The translations under genes and the position numbers were made by a program. This document shows, one piece after another, positions 27,809 through 36,065 of a stretch of DNA of 64,000 nt. Position 1 is the first letter of the stretch, and every line of letters starts with the position of its first letter. This stretch comes from AP-15 sp035503615. Its GTDB lineage: Bacteria; Pseudomonadota; Alphaproteobacteria; ATCC43930; CGMCC-115725. The notes below the pieces were generated by a model, which was not told the DNA's origin, searched no databases, and worked only from the letters and a program-made list of their open reading frames with translations. The DNA is taken from positions 31,111-95,110 of the forward strand of contig DATJTI010000032.1 in NCBI GenBank assembly GCA_035503615.1, given 5' to 3'.

Positions 27809-28683
27809 GTTCGCTGCGCCGCCATGACGGACCCCGCATCAAGTATACCGCGGATGATGGCGGTCCCTACGATACGATCATGGTCGATAAGCTGACCCCG
27901 ATCATCGGCGCCGAGATCGCTGGTGTCGATCTCGCCCAGCCGCTCGGCAACCGCACCCTCGACGAGATCCACCGTGCGCTGGCCGAGAATTCGGTGATCT
28001 TTTTTCGCGACCAGCATTTGACCGAAGACCAGCACCTCGCCTTCGGCCGGCGGTTCGGGGAGCTGCACATCCACCCGGCCGCCCCCTCGGCGCCGGGCCG
28101 GCCCGAATTGATGATCATCCATGCCGACAAGGACAGCCCGCGCGCCAATGGCGAAGGCTGGCATAGCGATGTATCGTGCGATCCCGAGCCGCCGATGGGC
28201 AGCATCCTTTACATCCGGACTTGCCCGCCGCATGGCGGCGATACGCTGTTCGCCAGCATGTATGCGGCCTATGACGCGCTGTCGGAGCGGATGAAGAGCT
28301 ATCTCGACGGGCTCACGGCCGAGCACAGCGGCGAGCACTATCGCGGCCAGTATGCGAATTACGGCATCGCCGACAAACCCGAATACCCTCGTGCCGAGCA
28401 TCCGGTCGTGCGCACCCACCCCGTGACGCGGCGCAAGGCGCTCTATGTCAACCGAGGCTTTACCAAGCGCATCAACGGCATCCCGCTCGACGAGAGCGAG
28501 GCCATCCTCAATTACCTGTACCGACACATGGCGAACCCGCTGTTCCAATGCCGCTTCCGCTGGCAGGCGAATTCGATCGCCTTCTGGGACAATCGCTGTG
28601 TGCAGCACCATGCGATGTGGGATTACTGGCCGCACACCCGTTCCGGGCACCGGGTCACGGTCAAGGGCGACCGGCCGGTGTGA
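27805..28683 (+). CDS. TauD/TfdA family Fe(II)/2-oxoglutarate dioxygenase
   Basis: A 292-residue alpha-ketoglutarate-dependent dioxygenase, as in taurine or alkylsulfonate degradation. The facial triad is H120-x-D122 (WHSD) and H268 (DNRCVQH); R283 (HRVTVKGDRP) would bind 2-oxoglutarate. ATG 27805 is supported by AGGAG at 27791-27795 and overlaps the antitoxin stop by 4 bp. This position, translationally coupled to a toxin-antitoxin module, is unusual for a catabolic enzyme. Substrate is unknown. Confidence 0.9.
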   Translation: MSSLRRHDGPRIKYTADDGGPYDTIMVDKLTPIIGAEIAGVDLAQPLGNRTLDEIHRALAENSVIFFRDQHLTEDQHLAFGRRFGELHIHPAAPSAPGRPELMIIHADKDSPRANGEGWHSDVSCDPEPPMGSILYIRTCPPHGGDTLFASMYAAYDALSERMKSYLDGLTAEHSGEHYRGQYANYGIADKPEYPRAEHPVVRTHPVTRRKALYVNRGFTKRINGIPLDESEAILNYLYRHMANPLFQCRFRWQANSIAFWDNRCVQHHAMWDYWPHTRSGHRVTVKGDRPV

Positions 28684-28706
28684 GCCGCCCGATTGCAGCC
28701 TCGCTG

Positions 28707-29027
28707 CTATTCCCTCATCAGCTGCTCTTTGGCCTGCTCGGTGAAGTGGTCGAGCTCGAAGCTGATGCGGGACGGGGTGATCGCCGGGTCCTTGGCGGAG
28801 AGGTCGGCGAACAGCTTGTCGAGCACGCGCTGGTCGCCACCCGCCTGGAACTGGATTGCGACGAGGTCTTTGGCGTAGGCCTCTGCCGCCTCGGCGCGGA
28901 GACCCAGTTGTTGGGCCGCCCACAGCCCGACCATCCGGTTGCGGCGTGCGGTGGTCTTGAAACGGAGCTCCTCGTCATGCTTGAACCGATTCTCGAATTC
29001 CTTTTCGCGGTCGGCAAAGGTGGTCAT
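28707..29027 (-). CDS. DUF1476 protein, F1-ATPase zeta inhibitory subunit
   Basis: A 106-residue alphaproteobacterial DUF1476 protein, known in Paracoccus and Rhodobacter as the zeta subunit that inhibits F1-ATPase hydrolysis. The family pattern is visible: FADREKEFENRFKHDEELRFK, then RRNRMVGLWAAQQLG, EAEAYAKDLVA and the C-terminal ELDHFTEQAKEQL. ATG 29027 starts MTTFADREKEF; the frame runs further upstream without homology. It is opposite in strand to the surrounding purine genes and lies near purB, a common alphaproteobacterial neighbourhood. Confidence 0.92.
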   Translation of the reverse strand: MTTFADREKEFENRFKHDEELRFKTTARRNRMVGLWAAQQLGLRAEAAEAYAKDLVAIQFQAGGDQRVLDKLFADLSAKDPAITPSRISFELDHFTEQAKEQLMRE

Positions 29028-29135
29028 GATCCTGGTGTCCCGAGCTAACCCGTTCGCCGCCATCGGCGTCGGGTGCGATATGGCGCGGGGCTTCTCCCGC
29101 CGCAAGCAGGGAATGTTCGAGGTGTGCGAGAGAGC

Positions 29136-29885
29136 ATGTGCACGGTGGTGATCCTGCGCCGGCCGGACGATCCGTGGCCGGTGATCATCGGCGCCAACCG
29201 TGACGAGATGATCGCGCGGCCATGGCGGCCGCCGGGCCGGCACTGGCCGGATCGACCGGAGGTGCTCGCCGGGCTCGATTTGTCAGCCGGTGGCTCGTGG
29301 CTCGGGATCAACGATTGGGGTGTTGCTGCGGCAGTGCTGAACCGCACCGGCTCGCTCGGCCCTGCCCCCGGCCTGCGGTCGCGTGGCGAACTGGTTCTTG
29401 AAGCGCTCGATCATGCCGACGCCGTCGCGGCGGCCGAGGCGCTTACCCATCTCGATCCTGATTCCTACCGGACCTTCAATCTGATCGTCGCCGACGAGCG
29501 CGACGGGTTCTGGCTGCGCCATGCCGGCGGGCGGCGCGTCGAGGCGCACCCGCTGAAGGACGGGCTGTCGCTAATCGCCGCTGGCGATCTCGACGATTTC
29601 GGCACGCGGCGGCTGCAATTGGCGATGCCGGCATTCCGCGAGTGGCCGGCGCCGCAGCCGGACCGCGGCGATTGGACGGCCTGGCAGCAGCTGCTGGGCA
29701 GCACGCGCGCGCCGCCCGGCGAGCCGGCCAGCGCCGCAATGCGCTTCTCCACCGATGGCTACGGCACGGTGTCGAGTGCCATCATCGCCCTGCCGGCGCG
29801 CGACGGCACCGACCGGCGGGCCGCGTTCCGCTTTGCCGGGTGGCAGCCCGAGGAGACGCCGTGGCACGACATCGAACCGGGCTGA
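29136..29885 (+). CDS. NRDE family protein (TANGO2-like)
   Basis: A 249-residue protein of the NRDE/TANGO2 family, with the N-terminal MCTVV (Cys2 is the presumed N-terminal nucleophile after Met removal), the ANRDEMIARPW motif (residues ~21-31) and GGSWLGIND. Bacterial NRDE proteins have proposed NTN-hydrolase activity, and a haem-related role is reported for eukaryotic and some bacterial homologues; the bacterial role remains uncertain. ATG 29136 places Cys at position 2; the frame extends upstream as noncoding. It sits divergently to DUF1476 and before purS. Confidence 0.85.
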   Translation: MCTVVILRRPDDPWPVIIGANRDEMIARPWRPPGRHWPDRPEVLAGLDLSAGGSWLGINDWGVAAAVLNRTGSLGPAPGLRSRGELVLEALDHADAVAAAEALTHLDPDSYRTFNLIVADERDGFWLRHAGGRRVEAHPLKDGLSLIAAGDLDDFGTRRLQLAMPAFREWPAPQPDRGDWTAWQQLLGSTRAPPGEPASAAMRFSTDGYGTVSSAIIALPARDGTDRRAAFRFAGWQPEETPWHDIEPG

Positions 29886-30013
29886 CCCGGCGGCCGGCGG
29901 ATGTCAGCGCCTGCGCGTCGCCATTGTCGCGGGTCGGCCAGACCGGGGATCGTTCGATGCGCTCGATCGGAAACCACCGCCACGGCAGTCATCATCACAC
30001 GTCAGACATCATC

Positions 30014-30289
30014 ATGAAAGCGCGCGTGCACGTAACCCTCAAGCCCGGCATCCTTGATCCGCAAGGCAAGGCAATCGGCAACGCGCTCGCCGCGCTCGGG
30101 TTCGCCGGCGTCGGCGAGGTGCGCCAGGGCAAGCTGATCGAGCTTGAAATCGCCACGGTCGATCCGGTCGCGGCCCGCGCCGAGATCGACGCGATGTGCC
30201 GGCAATTGCTGGCCAATCCGGTGATCGAGGATTACGCGATCGAGATCACGCCGATCGACGCAGCGCATCCTCGCCCAGCGCTTCCCTGA
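30014..30289 (+). CDS. purS: Phosphoribosylformylglycinamidine synthase subunit PurS
   Basis: PurS is the small structural subunit linking PurL and PurQ in the FGAM synthase complex. It is 91 residues, with MKARVHVTLKPGILDPQGKAI and NPVIEDYAIEI. The normal protein ends near the IEDY-IE segment (~80 residues), so the final 13 residues (TPIDAAHPRPALP) are a tail. These last codons are antisense to the 3' end of the hybrid histidine kinase (stop at 30246), suggesting that sequence joined at this site supplied a new stop codon. purQ, normally next to purS, is 2.2 kb downstream. ATG 30014 is used. Confidence 0.93.
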   Translation: MKARVHVTLKPGILDPQGKAIGNALAALGFAGVGEVRQGKLIELEIATVDPVAARAEIDAMCRQLLANPVIEDYAIEITPIDAAHPRPALP

Positions 30290-32372
30290 GCTTCATTTCG
30301 AGGGTTGGGGTCCGGTAGGGCTTTGCGAGGAACTTGAACTCGCCGCCGGGTTCCAGCGCTTCCTGCACGGCACCGGCATAGCCGGAGGTCAACAGGATCC
30401 GCAGATCCGGCCGCAATCGGCTCGCCGTGCGAGCCAGATCGATGCCGCTCATACCGGCCGGCATGACCACATCGGTGAACAGGAGGTCGATCGCCCGCTC
30501 GCTGCGCAACAGAGCCAGCGCTTCGGGGCCGGTTCGCGCGACGAGGGTCCGATAGCCGAGGTCCGACAGCATTGCGACGATCATTTCGCAGACATCGGGG
30601 TCATCCTCGACGACGAGAACCGTCACCCCGCCCCGCTCCGTCGGCGCGAAAGCGCTTGGCGACATGTCCGGCTGGGCCGCCAGCCCATCCTTGCGCGGCA
30701 GATAGATATGAACCGTCGTGCCGAGGCCTTTTTGGCTCTCGATCCGGGCGGTGCCGCCCGACTGTTTGGCAAAGCCGTAAACCTGGCTCAGACCGAGCCC
30801 GGTGCCCTTCCCGACATCCTTTGTCGTGTAGAATGGCTCGAACGCGTGCATCAGCACGTCCGCACTCATCCCGCAGCCGGTATCGCTGACCGAGACCATG
30901 ACATATTCACCCTGTTCCACGTCGATCCCGTCATCGCTGCCGCCGGCGGTGACATTCGCCGTGGCGACGGTCAGCCGGCCCGAAAGACCCATCGCATCGC
31001 GGGCATTGGCCGCCAGATTGAGGATCATCGCTTCGAACTGCGCCGAATCGGCCAGGCAAGTCCAGATCCGGGGTTGCAGGCGCTGCTCGATCTCGATTCC
31101 CTCACCCAAGGTTCTCTGGCACAGGGTCAGCGTCTCCTGTAGCAATTCGTTGATGTTGACGACCTGTGGGCAGACCTCCTGCCGCCGTGAAAACGTCAGC
31201 AGCTGCTGGATCAGTTGCGAGCCGCGCAGCCCCGCGCGCAACGCCGCGTTGGCATAGCGGCGGCCCGCGCCCTCTTCCGGCAGCGTCGTCACGAGCATTT
31301 CGAGATTGCCGATGATCGCCGTCAGCAGATTGTTGAAATCATGCGCGACCCCGCCGGTCAGCTGGCCGACGACTTCCATCCTCTGTGCCTGGCGCAGCTG
31401 CTCCTCGGCGGCCCGCCGCTCCGTCAGATCGCGGGTGATCTTGGCAAAACCCATCAGCTTGCCGGTTCCATCGCGGATCGCGTCGATCAAGACACCGGCC
31501 CAAAATACCGTGCCGTCCTGGCGCACCCGCCACCCCTCGGCCTCGAACTTGCCGGTCCGCCGCGCCATCTCCAGCGCTCTTTGCGGCAGCCCGTTCTGCC
31601 GATCTTCCGCGGTGTAGAACTGGGAAAAGTGTCGGCCGATGATTTCCTCGGCGGCATAGCCCTTGATGCGTTCCGCTCCAAGGTTCCAACTGGTCACCAC
31701 CCCATCGGGGTCGAGCATGAAGATCGCATAGTCGGTGACCCCCTGAACCAGCGTCCTGAAGTGCTCTTCGCTGACCCGCAGCTGGGCGAGGGCTTCGGCC
31801 ATCTCCTGGGTGCGCTCGGCGACCCGCTGTTCGAGGGTTTCGGTCAGTCGCTGTTGCGCGGTCTCGGCATTCTTCCGGTCGCTGATATCGATCAGCATGT
31901 TGACCGCGCCGATCAGCGCGCCGGAGGCGTCGTGCAACGGCGTCGGGAACGGCAGGAAATGAACGCGCGTGCCGTCCGGGCGCTCCAGGATCGCATCGAC
32001 GCCGCGGACCGGCCGGTCTTCCTTCAAAGCAACCGCCATCGGGCATTCGCCGAGCGGCAGCGGCGTGCCATCCGGGAAATACAGGCGCCAGCTGATGCAC
32101 CAGCGGTCGCTGCCCAATCTGGGGCGCCGCCCCGAAAATTCGACCGCAGCTTCGTTGTAAAATGTCAGGCGGCCTTCGGCATCGGTGGTGTAGATGGCCG
32201 CCGGCAAGGCCTCGAGGAGTTGGTGAAAGCGCCCATCGACCGGCACATGATCAATGCTTTGCGGTGGCCCGCCGACAGCAGAACAATCCACTGACATCTC
32301 TCGCAAAAAAAGCGGTGGCCCCCCGGCACAATCTATCGGCCACATCCATTTGGTACAAGGCAAACCCGGCAC
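30246..32372 (-). CDS. Hybrid PAS-PAS sensor histidine kinase with receiver domain
   Basis: A 708-residue cytoplasmic sensor. PAS1 is at about 46-165, PAS2 about 202-320 (GVTDYAIFMLDPDGVVTSWN; AEGWRVRQDGTVF), HisKA with H344 in GGVAHDFNNLL, then HATPase_c (~440-565; N-box LNLAANARDAM, G1 DTGCGMS, G2 GKGTGLGLS), and a C-terminal REC domain with phospho-acceptor D634 (LFTDVVMPAG) and K near the end (KPYR). No membrane segments were seen, so it senses an intracellular or redox signal via PAS. It lies antisense between purS and purQ, overlapping purS by 44 bp. The N-terminal start is uncertain (M1 at 32372 or M26 at 32297). No response regulator is adjacent. Confidence 0.9.
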   Translation of the reverse strand: MPGLPCTKWMWPIDCAGGPPLFLREMSVDCSAVGGPPQSIDHVPVDGRFHQLLEALPAAIYTTDAEGRLTFYNEAAVEFSGRRPRLGSDRWCISWRLYFPDGTPLPLGECPMAVALKEDRPVRGVDAILERPDGTRVHFLPFPTPLHDASGALIGAVNMLIDISDRKNAETAQQRLTETLEQRVAERTQEMAEALAQLRVSEEHFRTLVQGVTDYAIFMLDPDGVVTSWNLGAERIKGYAAEEIIGRHFSQFYTAEDRQNGLPQRALEMARRTGKFEAEGWRVRQDGTVFWAGVLIDAIRDGTGKLMGFAKITRDLTERRAAEEQLRQAQRMEVVGQLTGGVAHDFNNLLTAIIGNLEMLVTTLPEEGAGRRYANAALRAGLRGSQLIQQLLTFSRRQEVCPQVVNINELLQETLTLCQRTLGEGIEIEQRLQPRIWTCLADSAQFEAMILNLAANARDAMGLSGRLTVATANVTAGGSDDGIDVEQGEYVMVSVSDTGCGMSADVLMHAFEPFYTTKDVGKGTGLGLSQVYGFAKQSGGTARIESQKGLGTTVHIYLPRKDGLAAQPDMSPSAFAPTERGGVTVLVVEDDPDVCEMIVAMLSDLGYRTLVARTGPEALALLRSERAIDLLFTDVVMPAGMSGIDLARTASRLRPDLRILLTSGYAGAVQEALEPGGEFKFLAKPYRTPTLEMKLREALGEDALRRSA

Positions 32373-32486
32373 CTGGTATCAGGCAAACCTGAGCTGCGGC
32401 CCCAAGGTTCCATTCGCTCGCATCCCGATCACCTTGCACCGCCGCACCGCGCGGCGTATCTGAGCGCCATTGCTACCGAGGCATCG

Positions 32487-33176
32487 ATGAACGCGGTGGT
32501 TATCATCTTTCCCGGCTCGAACCGCGAGCGCGATGTGTGCATGGCCTTGGAGCGCGCTGGCGGATGTGAGCCCAAGCGGGTCTGGCATGGCGAGACGAGC
32601 CTGCCCCGATGCGACCTGATCGTACTGCCCGGCGGCTTCGCCTATGGCGATTATTTGCGCTGCGGGGCGATGGCGGCGCATTCGCCGGTCATGCGCGAGG
32701 TGCGCGCGCGAGCCGAGCGGGGAACTCCAGTGCTCGGCATCTGCAACGGCTTCCAGATCCTGACCGAGGCCGGGATGCTGCCGGGCGCGTTGCTGCCGAA
32801 CCGCTCGCTGCGCTTCTCCTGCCGCGATATTCATCTCAAGGTCGAGAACATTGAGACGATCTTCACTTGCGGCTACGCGGCGGGCCAGACGATCCGGGTG
32901 CCGGTGGCCCACCAGGAGGGGAATTTCACGGCCGATCCCGACACGCTCGACCGGCTGGAGAGCGAGGGCCGGGTTGCGTTTCGCTATTGCGACGCCGATG
33001 GCAACCTCGACGAAAGGGCGAATTTCAACGGCTCGGCGCGGGCGATCGCCGGCATCTTCAATGCGAGCCGCACCGTGCTCGGGCTGATGCCGCACCCCGA
33101 AAACGCCACCGACCCGCTCCTCGGCGGCACCGACGGCACCGCCTTTTTCGCCGGCCTCGTCGGCGCATTGTCGTGA
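32487..33176 (+). CDS. purQ: Phosphoribosylformylglycinamidine synthase subunit PurQ
   Basis: PurQ is the class I glutaminase subunit supplying ammonia to PurL. The 229-residue protein has C86 (VLGICNGFQ) and the His/Glu pair H203/E205 (LMPHPEN), completing the triad. ATG 32487 begins MNAVVIIFPGSNRE. Its stop overlaps the purL GTG start (33173) by 4 bp. The region before it (32373-32486) is divergent with the hybrid kinase, so purQ now needs its own promoter rather than sharing one with purS; no clear one was seen. Confidence 0.96.
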   Translation: MNAVVIIFPGSNRERDVCMALERAGGCEPKRVWHGETSLPRCDLIVLPGGFAYGDYLRCGAMAAHSPVMREVRARAERGTPVLGICNGFQILTEAGMLPGALLPNRSLRFSCRDIHLKVENIETIFTCGYAAGQTIRVPVAHQEGNFTADPDTLDRLESEGRVAFRYCDADGNLDERANFNGSARAIAGIFNASRTVLGLMPHPENATDPLLGGTDGTAFFAGLVGALS

Positions 33177-35374
33177 GCCGCAACAACGTCACGCCCGCTC
33201 TCGCTGCGGAACACGGGCTGACCGGCGAGGAGTTCGAGCGCGCGCGCGCCATTCTCGGCCGGGTCCCCAACCTGACCGAGCTCGGCATCTTTTCGGTCAT
33301 GTGGAGCGAGCACTGCTCTTACAAATCCTCGAGGATCTGGCTCAAGACATTGCCGACCACCGGCCCGCGGGTGATCTGCGGACCGGGCGAGAATGCCGGG
33401 GTGGTCGATATCGGCGACGGCGACGCGGTCGTCTTCAAGATCGAGAGCCACAACCATCCTTCGTTTATCGAGCCTCGTCAGGGGGCGGCGACCGGGGTCG
33501 GCGGCATCCTGCGCGACGTCTTCACGATGGGGGCGCGGCCCGTGGCGATCCTCGATTCGCTGCGCTTTGGCAGCCCGGAGCATCGGCGCACCAGGCACCT
33601 CGTTGCCGGGGTCGTCGCCGGCATCGGCGGTTACGGCAATTGCGTCGGGGTACCGACGGTCGGCGGCGAATGCGAGTTCGACCCGGCCTATGACGGCAAC
33701 ATCCTGGTCAACGCGATGTGCGTCGGCATCGCGAGGGCCGACCGGATTTTCTATTCGACCGCGGCCGGGCCGGGAAACGCGGTCGTCTATGCCGGGGCGA
33801 AGACCGGGCGTGACGGCATCCACGGGGCGACGATGGCCTCGGCCGGGTTCGGCAGCGACGCCCCGGAGGTGGCCGGCGAAAAGCGGCCGACCGTGCAGGT
33901 CGGCGATCCGTTCACCGAGAAGTTGCTGATCGAGGCGTGCCTCGAACTGATGCAGGGGGATGCGATCGTCGCGATCCAGGACATGGGTGCCGCGGGGCTC
34001 ACCTCGTCATCGGTCGAGATGGCCGGCAAGGGCGGGCTCGGCATCACCCTCGACCTCGACCTCGTGCCGGTGCGCGAGATCGGCATGACACCCTATGAGA
34101 TCATGCTCAGCGAGAGCCAGGAGCGGATGCTGATGGTGCTGCGACCCGGCAGCGAGGCTGAGGCGCAACGCATTTTCGCGAAGTGGGAGCTCGATTTCGC
34201 GGTGATCGGCCGGCTTACCGACACCGGGCAGCTGGTTCTGCGGCAGCATAGCGAGATCGCCGCCGCGATACCGCTGGCGCCGCTGGTCGGCGCCGCTCCG
34301 GTCTACCGGCGTCCGTGGCGGAGGACCGATCCGCAACCGGACATCGAGCCTGTGAACCTGCCCGACCGCGACCCGCTCGTCTGTCTCGGACGGTTGATCG
34401 GTTGCCCGGCGCTGGCCTCGAAACGCTGGATCTGGGAGCAATACGATCACCTCGTCATGGGCAATACCGTCAAGCGACCGGGTGGCGACGCCGCGATCGT
34501 TCGGATCGGTGAGAGAAAGGCGCTGGCGCTCGCCACCGATTGCACACCGCGCTACTGCCGCGCCGACCCGGTCCGCGGCGGGGCACAGGCGGTCGCGGAG
34601 AGCTGGCGCAACCTGACCGCGGTCGGCGCATTGCCATTGGCGCTGACCGACAATCTGAATTTCGGCAACCCGGAGCGGCCGGAGATCATGGGGCAGCTGG
34701 TCGGCGCCGTCGAAGGCATCGGCGCCGCGTGCCGGGCGCTCGACTACCCGGTCGTCTCCGGCAATGTCTCGCTCTACAACGAGACGAATGGCCGGGCGAT
34801 TTTGCCGACACCGGTCATCGGCGGGGTCGGGCTGCTCACCGATGCGCGGCAGGCGGTCGATCTGGCGCTGCAATGCGATGGTGACGCGCTGGTCCTGATC
34901 GGCGACACGCGGGGCCATCTCGGTGCCTCGCTCTATCTGCGCGAAATCGAAGGGAGCGAGGCCGGGGCGCCGCCGCCGGTCGATCTCGCCGCCGAACGGC
35001 GCAACGGCGATTTCGTGCGCGGCGAAGTCGGCGCCGGCCATGTCGCAGCGTGTCACGACATCTCGGATGGCGGCCTCTTTGTCGCGCTGGCCGAGATGGC
35101 ACTGGCCGGCGGCCGTGGCGTCGCGCTCAACTCGCTTCCCCTGGACATTCCGCGCCAGGCTTGGCTGTTTGGCGAAGACCAGGCGCGCTACCTCGTCGAG
35201 AGCCAGGCGCCCGAGGCGCTGCTCGCGGCGGCGCGTGGCGCTGGCGTGCCGGCTCGCGTGATCGGCGTGGTCGGCGGCGGCGCGTTGACACTCCCCGGCG
35301 CCGGTGCCATATCGGTGAAGGAATTGAGGGCCGCGAACGAGGCTTGGCTGCCGGGTTACATGGACCGGGTGTGA
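33173..35374 (+). CDS. purL: Phosphoribosylformylglycinamidine synthase subunit PurL
   Basis: PurL performs the ATP-dependent amidation of FGAR to FGAM. At 733 residues it is the small (SmPurL) form that needs PurS and PurQ. Motifs: LGRVPNLTELGIFSVMWSEHCSY, the ESHNHPS nucleotide/Mg site, QDMGAAGLTSS, and the C-terminal HDISDGGL. The start is GTG at 33173, with TGA of purQ at 33174-33176 (GTGA overlap). bolA follows 19 bp after the stop. The frame is open upstream, but that is shadow of purQ. Confidence 0.97.
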   Translation: MSRNNVTPALAAEHGLTGEEFERARAILGRVPNLTELGIFSVMWSEHCSYKSSRIWLKTLPTTGPRVICGPGENAGVVDIGDGDAVVFKIESHNHPSFIEPRQGAATGVGGILRDVFTMGARPVAILDSLRFGSPEHRRTRHLVAGVVAGIGGYGNCVGVPTVGGECEFDPAYDGNILVNAMCVGIARADRIFYSTAAGPGNAVVYAGAKTGRDGIHGATMASAGFGSDAPEVAGEKRPTVQVGDPFTEKLLIEACLELMQGDAIVAIQDMGAAGLTSSSVEMAGKGGLGITLDLDLVPVREIGMTPYEIMLSESQERMLMVLRPGSEAEAQRIFAKWELDFAVIGRLTDTGQLVLRQHSEIAAAIPLAPLVGAAPVYRRPWRRTDPQPDIEPVNLPDRDPLVCLGRLIGCPALASKRWIWEQYDHLVMGNTVKRPGGDAAIVRIGERKALALATDCTPRYCRADPVRGGAQAVAESWRNLTAVGALPLALTDNLNFGNPERPEIMGQLVGAVEGIGAACRALDYPVVSGNVSLYNETNGRAILPTPVIGGVGLLTDARQAVDLALQCDGDALVLIGDTRGHLGASLYLREIEGSEAGAPPPVDLAAERRNGDFVRGEVGAGHVAACHDISDGGLFVALAEMALAGGRGVALNSLPLDIPRQAWLFGEDQARYLVESQAPEALLAAARGAGVPARVIGVVGGGALTLPGAGAISVKELRAANEAWLPGYMDRV

Positions 35375-35393
35375 GAGCGGAAGGAACCGGGCG

Positions 35394-35630
35394 ATGGCGA
35401 TGGACGCGGCAATGATCGAGCGGCTGATCAAGGATAGCCTCCCCGACGCACAGGTCTCGATCGAGGATTTGCGCGGCGATGGCGATCATTACGCGGCCCA
35501 TGTCGTTTCGGGCGCGTTTCGCGGCAAGACCCGGATCCAGCAGCATCAGATGGTGTACCAGGCGTTGCGCGGCCGGATCGGCGGCGAACTGCACGCGCTC
35601 GCCTTGCAAACCGGCGCCCCCGAAGACTAG
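35394..35630 (+). CDS. BolA family protein
   Basis: A 78-residue BolA protein, which partners monothiol glutaredoxin GrxD to carry or sense iron-sulfur clusters. It has the MIERLIKDSLPDAQVSIEDLRGDGDHY N-terminal part, with the conserved C-terminal H of QQHQMVYQALRGRIG as a candidate cluster ligand. It is followed by grxD after 59 bp, as usual in alphaproteobacteria (purL-bolA-grxD). Cytoplasmic. Confidence 0.92.
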   Translation: MAMDAAMIERLIKDSLPDAQVSIEDLRGDGDHYAAHVVSGAFRGKTRIQQHQMVYQALRGRIGGELHALALQTGAPED

Positions 35631-35689
35631 GTCGCCAGCTCTTCCCGTTTTGCGTCTCTTCCCGTCTTGGCGAAATCGAGGAACCAGAA

Positions 35690-36022
35690 ATGGACATTAC
35701 GGTTCAGGATCGCATCCAGCAGGAGATCACCGACACTCCGGTCGTGCTGTTCATGAAGGGCACGCCGGTCTTTCCGCAATGCGGCTTCTCTGCGGCGGTG
35801 GTCCAGATTTTGAGCCATCTCGGGGTCAAGTTCAAAGGCATCGACGTGCTCTCGGACCCGCAGATCCGGCAGGGGATCAAGGAATTTTCGAGCTGGCCGA
35901 CGATCCCGCAGCTCTATGTCAAGGGCGAGTTTGTCGGCGGCTGTGACATCGTGCGCGAAATGTACGAGACCGGCGAATTGCAGCAGGTGCTCGAACAGAA
36001 AGGCGTCCCGGTTCGCGCCTGA
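35690..36022 (+). CDS. grxD: Monothiol glutaredoxin (Grx4/GrxD type)
   Basis: A 110-residue CGFS-type glutaredoxin that holds a [2Fe-2S] cluster and delivers it with BolA. The active-site C31-G-F-S is in FPQCGFSA; the cis-Pro SSWPTIPQ and the VGGCDI motif complete the fold. ATG 35690 is preceded by a GAGGAACC site. The stop codon falls at the edge of a 25-bp tandem repeat (36016-36065) shared with the convergent gene. Confidence 0.95.
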   Translation: MDITVQDRIQQEITDTPVVLFMKGTPVFPQCGFSAAVVQILSHLGVKFKGIDVLSDPQIRQGIKEFSSWPTIPQLYVKGEFVGGCDIVREMYETGELQQVLEQKGVPVRA

Positions 36023-36065
36023 CACTATCCGCGCCTGACACGCCTGACACTATCCGCGCCTGACG
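36016..36065. repeat. 25-bp tandem duplication at the grxD / beta-propeller junction
   Basis: Two 25-bp copies (36016-36040 and 36041-36065) of CGCCTGACACTATCCGCGCC plus TGAC follow each other with one final-base difference. The first copy contains the grxD TGA and the second contains the stop (36050-36052) of the minus-strand gene, so both genes end in the repeat. Confidence 0.85.
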
